Source: Bursaphelenchus xylophilus (lineage: Eukaryota > Nematoda > Chromadorea > Rhabditida > Aphelenchoididae). From it: DNA of 64,000 bases. The notes below the pieces were generated by a model. That model had not been told where the DNA came from and made no database searches. It saw only the letters and a list, made by a program, of their open reading frames with translations. The stretch spans positions 13,759,291-13,823,290 of the forward strand of contig CAJFCV020000001.1 of NCBI GenBank assembly GCA_904066235.2, in the 5' to 3' direction. Each line of letters begins with the position of its first letter. The first letter of the stretch is position 1. The position numbers and the translations under genes were made by a program. This document shows positions 27,801 to 39,800 of this stretch, one piece after another.

Positions 27801-30800
27801 TTTTAAATATGTTTACTCAGAAATCAAGCTTTTTCAGAAAAATCAAAAAATGGAATTTCAAAAAAAATAAATTTTTTTTTTTTTTTTTTTTTCACTTTCA
27901 AAAATCTTTTTTTTTCAGAAAAATAAAAAAATAAAATTTCCAAAAAAAAAGCCAAAATTTAAAAATCTCACCTCGATGACCATCATGGCCTTTTCGAATT
28001 CATCTTCGCGGGCTCTTTGGACATCGCAAATTCTCTGATCCAACCTCTTGATCTCCTTGACTCTCTTCTCGTGCAATCTTCCCTTCAAACTCTCGGCCAA
28101 TGCAATCGCACTTTTGCTCAATTCCTTGCAACCTTTCACCTCTTTCAACGCCATAATGGTGCCGTCAACTTCATCCAAAACATTGAGGATTTTGCGGTAT
28201 TTGCGGTACTTGTTGACATTGGCGTTGAATTGTTTTATGCGGTCCAAATAAACGAAAACACGGTTGAAATTGTTGTAGAGTTCGGACCAGTCGGATTCGA
28301 GGGCAATGTTGCGTTCGTCGTTTTCGACTGGAAATTTTTTATTTGTTAGAAATTTCAAAAAAAATTTTTTTTTTCGAAATTTTTTTCTTTCCGATTTTGC
28401 TGAAATTTTGCCTACACATCCCACATAGGCCACATACCAATGCCTAAACGTTTTAGCTTGCGCTTTACCGGGAGAGCCAAGATATTCAACCGCCTTTGCG
28501 GCCGAGAGAGTATGCAAAATGCGGAGAGCGGTCAGAGAAAAGTTCTTTTTGGCCATATCTTAGGCAGTATCGCTTGGAAAAAATGATTTTTTTGTGGAAA
28601 CATTACTCTCTACGATACAAATAGGTATAAAATTTTTGATGTCAAAATTTGCAAAAAAATGCAATTTTAGCCTTATTTTTCGAATTTGTAAAAGTTGCTG
28701 ACTATCTCAACTGCTGTTGCCAAGTGAGAACCAAGTTTTTCAAGACATGATTACTGATCCATTTAGGCTATCTATGCAAAATTTGAAGAATATTCGTGCA
28801 TTTCGCTTCAAGATATTCACCTTTTTCTACAAAATTCGGAAAAAAACGTCACATTTTTTCCGAATTTCGACTTAAATCCTGAATATTACAAAAACAGCCC
28901 AAAAATCTTTTTTCTTTCCGTGTTTCTCATTTTGCGTGATTTCTCGGAAAAAGATTGGTCTATAGCTCCGTTGTGGGTGTCAAGAGACAGCCAAATTTTT
29001 AGTCATCATTTTTAACTTTTTCCGTTTTTTCGTTCAAAAAATCGCCTTTTGTGGAGAGTAAAAGGCCCAGGGTGATGTTTCACGTACAAAAAGGGCATTA
29101 ACTTGAGTTAGCGGCATCACGCAAAAAGCGGAGTGAGAGGACTGGTAACTCGAGTGACCTGACTTTTTATCGACTTTGGCCGCACAATTTTATCGACTTT
29201 GGGCCATAACTTTTGACACAGTGGACCAATTTGCGTCCTTCCAAAAAAATATTAATGCTAGTGGTACACAGAATACGTGCATATAAAATTTGCAAATTTT
29301 CCTTCTAAATTATGCAAATTATATGCAAATTTTTTCTTGGTATCCTAAAGGTCGTCGTTTAACGGAATCTTTATATGGACGTGCTCGTTACGCTCTCAGC
29401 ATCAAAGGATTTTTTGAAGGGTGTAAATTGGTATACTGTATAAGAAGTTATGGCCCGCGAAACAGTGGGCGGGAATTTTTTGGTCATAACTTTCGTCACA
29501 GTAAACCAATTTGTAAATTTTTAAGCAAATTTTAAAGCTGGGACCACATTGCGTATGACGGTATCAAAATTTGTTCCGTATCTTGCATCTCAAATACCAA
29601 GAAAAAAATTTGCATAAAATTTGCATAATTTAAAAGAAAAATTTACAAATTTATATCCGTGTACTCTGTGTACCGCCAGCAATTATATTTTTTTAGAAGG
29701 ACGTAAATTGGTCCACTGCATCAAAAGTTATGGCCAAAAATGTCCAGCCAAGTCCATAAAAAGTCGCGCGATTCGCCAATCAAAAAGAAGAGAGGTCACT
29801 CAAGTTACCACTCCTCTTTTTCTCTGCTCTCTCCTCTTTTTGCGTGATGCCGCTAACTCAAGTTAATGCCCTTGTACGTGAAACATCCCCCAGAACTTTT
29901 AATGCTAATAGAAATAAGTTTTTTTAGACAAAATTTACTAGGAAATCTCAAACATCAAAAAAAATTTTTTATTTTCCCCTAAAAATTTCCAAAAATCCCG
30001 TTTTTCCCCAAAAAATACAAAACAAAAGATACCATTAAGTTGCGCCAGTGTCACATTGATGATCTGCATTTCATTGATCGCTCCGCGCGCCGCAGTCTCC
30101 GAGTCGATTTTTCGGTCGATAATCTCGCGTTTCCTCTGAAGCAGCTCGTCGATTCGCTGTCGCATCAACGAATCGTCCGTTTCCAGGCCGAATTCCGTTT
30201 CCACGGTCGTTGTGGTGGTCTCGAATCGCGCCTTCAGCGCGTTGATTCGTTGTGCCGCGGTTTCGTTGACGTTTTTGATGTTTTTCAGCTGATCCAGAGC
30301 GGTTTTTATGGTCTGATCGTCCGCTTCCATTGTGTCTTGCTGAAGGGAAATTGATTTTTAGAGAGCTGAGATTTTTTTTTAAATAAAAAAATGAAAATTT
30401 GAGCTGTAAAACCTCTGTAAAACCAATTTTTTTTTTTTTTTTTTTTTTAGTTTTTGGTTTTAGGCCATTTTTTGGGCCAAAAAAATTCCGATTTTGACGA
30501 AACTTGGCACAAATTTTGAATTACTTGTGATTTTTACCACGCAATTTTCATAAATCATCGGAATTTTTAAGCCGAAAAATTGCAAAAAAATGTTTCTCTA
30601 ACCGTCTCATCATTTCCCTAGTCTCTCCTCAAAGATGGTTGAATATCTCAGCGGCCTTTGCAACGCTCGAGCTGAAATTTTCAGCCATTCATTCTAGGCC
30701 TATTTGGAGCACATACGATGAATTTCAAATAAATCGTATGATATTTCTTCTAGAAATTTGCATATTTCAAAAATTTTTTTTATCTTTGCGTCTTACGAAT

Positions 30801-33800
30801 ACAAAAAATTATTCGTATTTTACATTACTATGATCTACAGAGGCTCTACAACACGTTTTGAATAACTGAAAAATAAGAAAAACGTTGTGCAAAGACGGGA
30901 ATGTGAGGAAAAACGGCAAACTCAGAGAAAGCAAAGTGCGAAAAACCGTCGATTCAACTGCTGAATCACCTGCGCCGCCTCCTCCGTCGACGGAGTCTCC
31001 GTCTTCCGGAGCTCGCGTTTGATGCGACGGACCAGAGTCTTGGTCTCGATCACTTCCATGGTGATCTCAAGCTGCCGAGTTTCAATAAGCTAAAATTTTA
31101 GTAGAGAGGAAGAGGGAGGTAGATTTGTTAGTAGAGAGGAAGAGGCGAGATGTAGATTCAACGTATTTTAAAAATCTAGTCTATTGTTTCATCATCAGGG
31201 TTAACAACTCAGATATATGTATCAGGCATGAATGATGAAAAAAAATAACTGGAGATGTTGGAGTTAAGTGACAAGAGATATACCATCAGAAAGGGTACCA
31301 AATAAAATGATAGCATCGCAAGTCTCGCCTTGTCTGGAGCAAGATTGCGCTCGTAACAGAGTTAACAATTCTGATACTGTATATAGAAATGAAATTTTGC
31401 CGAAAATTTGACACGTAACGATAGTAGACGCCGCACGTTAAACTGGTATAAGCTAAAACAGTCCAGTGAATGGATTGGCAATTTGCCAAAAAAAAGACGC
31501 GAAAAAACGTTTTGTCGAGGAAGAAGTGGGGAATTTTTGAGGCGAGAGAGTACGTTTTTGCGTGTTTTTTCTCTCTTTCTCTGCGAAATCAAGGCGAAGT
31601 GTAAAAAACCGATAGCGAAGGCTCTATTCCGGTCGCCGGGCTCCTCAGTTTGACGTGCGTCGTGACAACTTTGGCCACAAAATGAAGGAAAAATAAAAAA
31701 ATTTTTGAGCGCCTCAAATGTTTTGATCCTAAGTGGCCACCCAGGCGAATAGGACACCTACTATGGCGGACCTGATCCAGTGGCAAAAAACGTACCATTT
31801 TGCATCCGGGAAGTATCAAAAAATGTAGCAAAATACCTCCCTCTCCAAGTGGAAAAACTCCGACTTCAAATGCGCGCCAGCTCTTTTTGTAAGAGGCCTT
31901 CAAAGCGGAGTTTTTTCAATCGAAGAGGGAAGTATTTTGACACGCTTTTTGATACTTCCCGGATGCAAAATGGCCCGTTTTTTGCCACTGGATCACTGTT
32001 TTTAGCCCGGCTTATATAAAAAAATCCAGTTTGACAACACTTTTTTTGTTGTCAAAGAAGAGCTTTGTTTTTTCCTTTGATTAAAAATGCAAAATACAAA
32101 AAAACAACACTCCGAAAAAGGGCAAGAGTTGAAAAGATTAAAAAAAAGCGACAGATTAAGCAGGTAAGCCTTCACAGCAAAACAATCAAGACTTTTTTGA
32201 AAAAACATTGTGATCTTTTCCTCAAGCGGAAAGCTCAATATCAGTCTGTCGGGAAAATAATGTGGATTTGTCGAAATTTGGAATCGCCTATCATCGCGTT
32301 GCGACAACTAACCGCAGCTGTGGATTTGGGGAGCGAAACGACGATAAATTTTGCTGCAACAAAGTCCACATTATTTTCCCGACAGACCGATTTCAAGAGA
32401 GAATACTATGAAATATCTGTCTGTCGGGAAAATAATGTGGAAACGAAATGTGTTTCTAAGACGCAACAAACCCACATTATTTTCCCGACAGCTTGATATA
32501 AAGTTGTCGGAAAAATAATGTGGATTTGTCGCAATTTGGAATCACCTTTCATCGCCTGTCGACGGCTAGAGATTTTATGTGCAACTGGGACAAGGCATTT
32601 TTTCTGCGACAAATCCACATTATTTTCCCGACAATCTGATATCGGTCTGTCGGGAAAATAATGTGGAATCAAAATGTGCTTCTGACACGCGACAAGCCCA
32701 CATTATTTTCCCGACAGACTGATATAAAGCTGTCGGGAAAATAATGTGGATTGGTCGCAATTTGTAATGACCTTTCATCGCCTGTCGATGGCTACAGATT
32801 TCATGTGCAACTGGGACAAGTCATTTTTTTCAGCGTCAAATCCACATTATTTTTCCGACATACTGATATCAAGATGCCTTGTTGCAGAAACGGAAAAAAA
32901 TCTACGACTAGCCGTAGCAAAGCGATCATGGGGGATTCCAAAGAGCGACAAATCCACATTATTTTCCCGACAGCTTGATATCCGTATGTCGGGAAAATAA
33001 TGTGGATTTGTCGCAATTTGTAATCACCTTTCATCGCCTGTCGACGGCTAGAGATTTCGTTCTTTCATGTGCAACTGGGACAAGGCATTTTTTCTGCGAC
33101 AAATCCACATTATTTTCCCGACAGACTGATATCAAGATGCCTTGTTGCAGATGCGGAAAAATCTACGGCTAGCCGTACCAAAGCGATTAAAGTGATTCCA
33201 AAGAGCGACAAAACCACATTATTTTCCCGACAGACTGATAAAAAGCCCAAAATGACGTCATATCGGACTCTTTTACTCACCACAAACAACGAGCTGATCT
33301 CCTGTTGCAGTTCCTTCAGCTGACTCGTATTCACGATCCCCTTATTCTCGGGCCGCTCCAGGATCGCCAACTCCGAGCCCAGCTGATCCACCAAGTCGGC
33401 GCGCTCTTTCACCGACAGCTTGGCCAGCTCCGAGGAGGGATCGTGGAACTGTGTCCAATGCTCCATCGCTCTCAATTTGGTCTCAACGAACGCGACAATG
33501 GGCTGGAGCTCACGGAGTTTGTCCAGCTTTTCTTCAAGATTTTGCTTGGCCTGACGATAAGAGCGCGACAAGAGCTCGGCTTCGTGTTCGGAGAGGGCTC
33601 CGGATTCGAGGCATTGCTCGAGAAGGTGGTCGTATTCGGCGGTGCTGGTGGAACAGTCCTAAAATAGAACTGTTTTATTGCAATCTTAGGCAAATTTTAC
33701 GATATCAGTCTGTCGGGAAAATAATGAGCACAATGTCAATGGGCCGATCGCGTCGCTGAAGCGAAAAGCAATTTGATTTTGCCACGACACAAATTTTCTC

Positions 33801-36800
33801 GACGTCGATACTATTTTCGATGCGACAGAGTGCTCATTACTTTCTCGACAGACTGATAATAGTGTTTTCATAAAATTGCATGTACATATGTCGCATGACA
33901 AAAATCCGGTTTTTTTTATTTTTAGGAGATCCGAAAAGTCCGGTTTTCCGAAAAGTCCCGCTTTTTGCATTTTCACAATGAGAGGTGACATCTTATACGA
34001 TGAAAAATTTTCTTCAATTTTTTTAAATGTAAGGTTTAACAGTAAGTTGAAGAAAGTTGGGTAAAACTTTCATCGTATAAAATGACACTTCCCATTTTTG
34101 AAAAGTTAAATAGATTTTTCTTCGTATAAAATGACACTTCCCATTTTTGAAAAGTTAAATAGATTTTTCTTCGTATAAAATGACACTTCCCATTTTTAAA
34201 AAGTTAAGTAAATTTCTCTTCGTATAAAATGTCACCTCCCATTTTGAAAAAGTTAAGTAAAGATGTCTTCGTATAAAATGTCACCTACTATTTTGGAAAA
34301 GTTAAGTAAATTTTTTTTCGTATAAAATGTCACCTCTCATTTTGAAAATCGCTTGGGGGGAGTCTTGGGAAAGCCGGACTATTCGGTATCAATCGAATTT
34401 GACCGTCTAATTTGACCAAATGTAACCAGTCAACTTGATCAAATTTGACTGGAAAACATGACCAAAGCTGGCCGAAAAACTTGGCCAAATCTGTCCTATT
34501 CAACTTGCCCAATTTGTCTAATAAACTTGACAAAAGCCGACCCCGGCCGAGAAGTCAATTTGACTAGATCTACTCGCTCAAGTTCCCAATATCTCTGTAG
34601 TCAACATGACAATTTCTAACAGGACAAATCTACCAATCCCACCTACCCTAGGCATGGCTCCGGGCCGGGCTTTGCAAAATTTTCCGGCCCGGGCCAACTA
34701 ATTTCTCGGCCCGGCGCGGGCCGGCCCGGTTTTTTCGAAATCTGAGTTTTGCCCGGAAAAAAGGAAAAAATATGCTTTTTCGACAGAATTTTTCATTTTT
34801 TCGAACACACTGCTGCTAGCGAACGTAAAGTGACCTTATGTACCTAGGTTTTGCTAAATTTTTCTTTACATTTTGCGAAAATTTGCCATAATTTTCCTTT
34901 CATTTCCCGCTTTCTTTCTTTCCAACCTAGTATAAAAATTTTCCGGGCCGAACCGGGCCGGACTTTCCAAATTTTCGAAGCCCGGGCCCGGGCCGGGTTT
35001 GGAGATTTAAGCCCGGGCCTGCGGCCCGGACCGGACTGGGCCGGGCTGGCCCGGTTTGCAGCCATGGTTAGTCAGACTGATATCCAAAACCCTCCCTAAA
35101 CCCACCTCCAATTCGGCCACCAGATCGGCCAAATCCTGTCGATTGTTGGGTCGTTTCCGCAGGAATCCCTGCGCTCTTTTGATGAATCCATTTAGTCGCC
35201 AAGTCGCGTTCTCCACGTCCATTCCCCCCGACTTGACATGAATCTTGGCGGTGCGGACGGTTCTTTCGGTTTCCTCGGCGGTTTTGGACGACTGGGCCAC
35301 GCTCAGTTTTGGCGGGTCAATCTGAAAAAACGGGGGGAAAAAAGATTATTGTCTTCGGCTGAGTCATTTTCGAAGACATTTCGGGGAATCATTGAGATTT
35401 TTTTTGGTTGAAAATGGCTTTAAACTTCCGATACAATAAAAAAAAGCGTTTTTTTGGGAAGTCGAGAAAAACAAAAAAAAGCAAATTTCTGAAAAAAACA
35501 GAATTGCATTTTCATGAAATTTGGTTGTAATTTTGTATATGTACACTATCAATGTGTCGGGAAAATAATGAGCACTCTGTCGCATTGAAAATCGCCGCCG
35601 AGAAAATGCAATTTGTCGCGGCAAAATCAATTTTTTTTCACTTCAGCGACGCGATTGGCGCAGCGAAATTATGCTCAATATTTTCCCGACAGACTGATAT
35701 TATTTACTACTAGTCGTTTCAGAAAGTGCGTAGACTTTTTTTGGCCTTTTTTGCATCGCATCTTGGGCGACTTTTGCACTGTGCAATATTTTTCGCATGC
35801 TCCAAAAAGTCTACGCACTTTTTGAAAAGACCAGTAGCAGTTTTTTCATAAAGTGCGTAGACATTTTTTTTTGCTTTTAGTCGCTCACGCACTTTAACTT
35901 TTTAATAATTTAACTTTTTAGTTTTTTCAAAAAAAATTCTACGCACTTTATGAAAATTCCCTCAAAAAGCCGGCCCAAGAAGTTTGTTTTTTTCTTACCT
36001 TGTCCAATCTCTGCTCCAGCCCCTTCAGTCGCTGTTTCAAAGACAATCCGGCCGCCGTCGACTTGAGGAGGCCCGTTATTTTCTCGGCCAACTCTTGGGC
36101 GTCCCGCAATTTTTGACGACAATCAAATCGGGGAGATCTTTTCTCGGTCTGACATAGGATCAACTCCGACTCCAGCTCCTTGCAAGTGGCTTCAAACTCC
36201 TTCCACAGCGCCTTTTCTTGATGCAGAAGGGCGCCGAGGCTGCGGAAACGCTCGACGACTTCGATCAGGGCGGATTCGTTGTTGGCGACGGCTTCGTTCA
36301 CGTTGAAGTCGGGGATTACTGAAAAAAATGAAGATTTACTAGTCAAGAAAATCGATGGGGGTATTTTTGGCGTTTGCACTGTGCGAAAAAGTCAGAGTGC
36401 GAGCGATAGGCCAAAAAAGCCTATTGCACGGTGCAAAAAGTCAGAAATTGCACAGTACAAAGTGAACATTTGTTTTCGCACAGTGCATGTCGCCGAAATT
36501 GCTCCAGCGACATTTTGCACTGATTTTTGGAATTTGCACTGTGCGAAAAAGTCAGGGTGCGAGCGATAGGCCAAAAAAGCCATTTGCACCGTGCAAAAAA
36601 CAAAAATTGCACAGTGCAAAGTGAATTTCGGTTTTTGCACTGTGCAAAAAAAGTCAAGGTGCGAGCGACACCCAAAAAAAGTCTTTCGCAAAGTGCAAAA
36701 AGTCAGAACTTGCACGGTGCAAAGTGAATTTCGGTTTTTGCGCAGTGCATGTCGCCAAAATTTTTCTAGCGACATTTCGCACTGATTTTTCACTTTTGCA

Positions 36801-39800
36801 CTGTGTGAAAAAGTCAGGGTGCGAGCGACACCCAAAAAAGTCTTTCGCAAAGTGCAGAGAGTCAGAAATGCACAGTGCAAAGTGAATTTCGGTTTTTGCA
36901 CAGTGCATGTCGCCGAAATTGCGCCAGCGACACTTCGCACTGATTTTTGGTGTTTGCACTGTGCAGAAAAAGTCAGGGTGCGAGCGACACCTAAAAAAAG
37001 TCTTTCGCAAAGTGCAAAAAATCAGAACTTGCACGGTGCAAAGTGAATTTCGGTTTTTGCACAGTGCATGTAGCCAAAATTGCTCCAGCGACTCTTTGCA
37101 CTGATTTTTGGTGTTTGCACTGTGCAAAAAACACTCAGGATGGATTTGCACAGTGCAGACGGCCTTTTTGTGAATTTGCACTGTGCAAAAAGAGAAAATT
37201 GAAATTCACTGTGCGCTGGCGACAAGCGTGGGAAAAGGTTCAAAATGCACTGTGCGAAAGCGATGTCGCTTCTCGCAAAAGGGTTTGCACCGTGCATTCA
37301 CTTCTTCTTTTGGTTTTTGCACTGTGCAAAAAAAGGAAAAAATGCACTGTGCAAAGTGAACTTTTGTTTTCGCGACGTCGGCGAAATGCACTGTGCGTTC
37401 GCGACAAGTGTGGGAAACGGTTCAAAATGCACTGTGCGAAGCGAAAAAAATGTCCATGCACTTTGTGAAAATACTAAAAATAGAGAGGAGCAATGAAAAA
37501 TTGGAACATAATGGAACCTTTGTACAACAAAACCTCTATAACGAAATAACGAAACAATTTTTATAACGAACAATTTTCGAGGTGTAATTTTTAGGCTAAA
37601 CCGATGAAATTTCCACAAAAAAATTTCATTCTTACCAACTTCCGACGACACCGTCTCCTTCATGAGCCTCAACAACTTGTCCGCTCGCTCGTCCGGCTTC
37701 GTTTTGGCTTCGGCTTTGTAGTCCATGTGGAAGCGGCGGAGCGCCGCCAGATTCGGCGGAGTCTCCCACAAGTTCATTTTGCGCGTCAATTCCTCCACAA
37801 AACATTGAATGCGATGATGGATTTGCAGCAGCAACATGGTCTTCATTCTCATGTGCACCTCCTGGCTCAGGAATTCCACTCGTTTTCGGAGCGACTTGAT
37901 CAGGTCGGGGTCCACTTTTTGGCCGTTTGCCATGCCCGTTTGCGCGACCGTGTAGAAGCGTTCGCGTTGAATTGGAAAAGTTTTGAAGTAGTTCTGAAAA
38001 ACGTGTAATAAAAAAAAATTTTTTAAAAATATTTTTTTTTCTCTACCCAGCTCTCCTCATTTTGCCTGTTCTCTCAAAAAAACATTCATTTCCAAGCTGA
38101 CTACTTCTTTTTTTTACTCACATTATGCTTGACGATCATCTGCTCCAGATACTTGACTCTCTGCGAGCTCGTCTTTTTCTCCAGCTCCAGCCGTTCGTCG
38201 ATGATTTTCTCGCCGTTCGTCAGCCAATCAGCGATGGATAAGAGGGGCTGCGGTAATTTCTTGTCGAAAGAGCGGTTCCATTCGGAGATTTTGGCGGCTA
38301 TTTTTGACCATCTGGAAAATTTTTTGGTAAAATCAGAGAGGGTTGGAAGTTGAGTGGAAATTTGTCCAATCTGTCCGGGCAAGTTGCCCAATCTGCCCGG
38401 CAATTTGCCCAATTTGACCAATTTGCTTAACCGGCCAAAATGATCAAGCGCCAATTGTTGAAAAAAGTTGTCAAATTGCCTGAAAAATTGCCCAATTTGC
38501 CCGGGCAACTTGCCCAATCTGACCGGTCAACAAACACGGACGTAATCGCCAGATACCAAACGTTCGTATTGTACTATAGAGAAAGTTTTAGCCCAGCTGG
38601 TTGGTCAAGTTTATGGCTATTTTTCTGCCGGGCAAGTTGCCCAATCTGACCGGTCAAATTTTCTGTCTAATCCATCGAAATAGAAAAACCCCTTTTTACC
38701 TACAAAATCACTTTATGTAAACTTACTGTTCATCAACTTTCTTCCACTCATTTCCCTCCAAAACATGATGATTTTGCTTCAAATCGTTGTAGAACACTTT
38801 TTTCTCCAAGAATTCGTTGCGAATCTTGAGACGCCACTCCAGCAAGTCGATGGGTTCATTCTGCTCGGATTTTGAGAAATTTTTATTGGCCAAAGTCTCC
38901 TCGATCCACTCAATGAGTCCTTGGTATAGGACTCGAGATTTGACTGGGAGAACGCCGGATTGGTATTTGGAGGACCCTGAAAATAAGGAAATGTATGTAA
39001 TTGTGTCATAAATGCGTCATTACAGAGAAAAATGGAATAAATGGGCAAGATGACCAAGTTGGCCGGGCAAAATGACCAATTTGACCGGGGGGATTTTTCA
39101 TTTAAATTGACCAAGTATTCGATAAAATACAGAGTTTTTTGGCATCTGACCGGTCAAATTGACCATCTTGCCCAATTTGGACAAGTTGACCGGACAAGAT
39201 GACCAACTAAACCGGAGAGATTTTTCATTCAAATTGACCGAATTTCCAATAAAATACAGAGTTTTTTGTCATCTGACCGGTCAGATTGGTCATCTTGCCC
39301 AATTTGGTCAAGTTGACCGGGCAAATTCAAAACCTCAAATTAAGTCTATTGCATATAAAAAACCCCCAAAAAAGCCTCTAAATCTCACCTGGCGGAGGTC
39401 TCAAGAACTGTGAGACATACGTCACCACCGATCTTTTATCCGGCTTCTCAGTCATCAAGTCGTCCACATCCAACAGCGGCCGGATCCCCAGATGAACCCG
39501 CGCCAACTCGAACGCCATGCTCAGATTCTCACGTGGCGAGGACTGCTTCACTTTCTCCATGTCCACCAGATCGGGACGGCAACGGTGGACGAGCGCGCAG
39601 AACGCGACCCCATCCTTCCAGGAGCGGTCCATGTCTTCGACGCGGATTCCGTAATGCCTGAAAATGAAAATTGAGAGACTGAACAGTGAAAAAATAAGTA
39701 AAAATAAGTGAAAATAGAGAAAAAGGAGGAAAAGTAGGATTTTTTGATTTTTTAATTTTCGAAAAAATGGGGTAAGGGGGGACCAAGGGAAAAAATTGTG

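Larger units (their letters stand above)
12517..27971. other. 15.5 kb intron between exons 15 and 16, packed with repeats
   Basis: No host coding sequence except the candidate MEE exon. Contents: A/T tracts (12530-12900, 27430-27960), a long palindrome (13310-13800), GCACNGTGC repeats (13220-14540), many copies of the ~450-650 bp TIR family B, smaller MITEs, and a few unique islands (16930-17170, 22330-22780, 24470-24800). 18490-19440, 20160-20840, 21360-22790, 22940-23740 and 25500-26040 hold no recognisable element beyond fragments. Confidence 0.8.

Noticed and set aside
34072..34347. CRISPR-like array
   Set aside because: Units are contiguous 49-bp tandem repeats without unique spacers, in a nematode intron.
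36392..37491. Several open frames of 60-180 codons on both strands
   Set aside because: They read the same repeat peptide (CTVQ, KFTLHCA) because they lie in the GCACNGTGC satellite.
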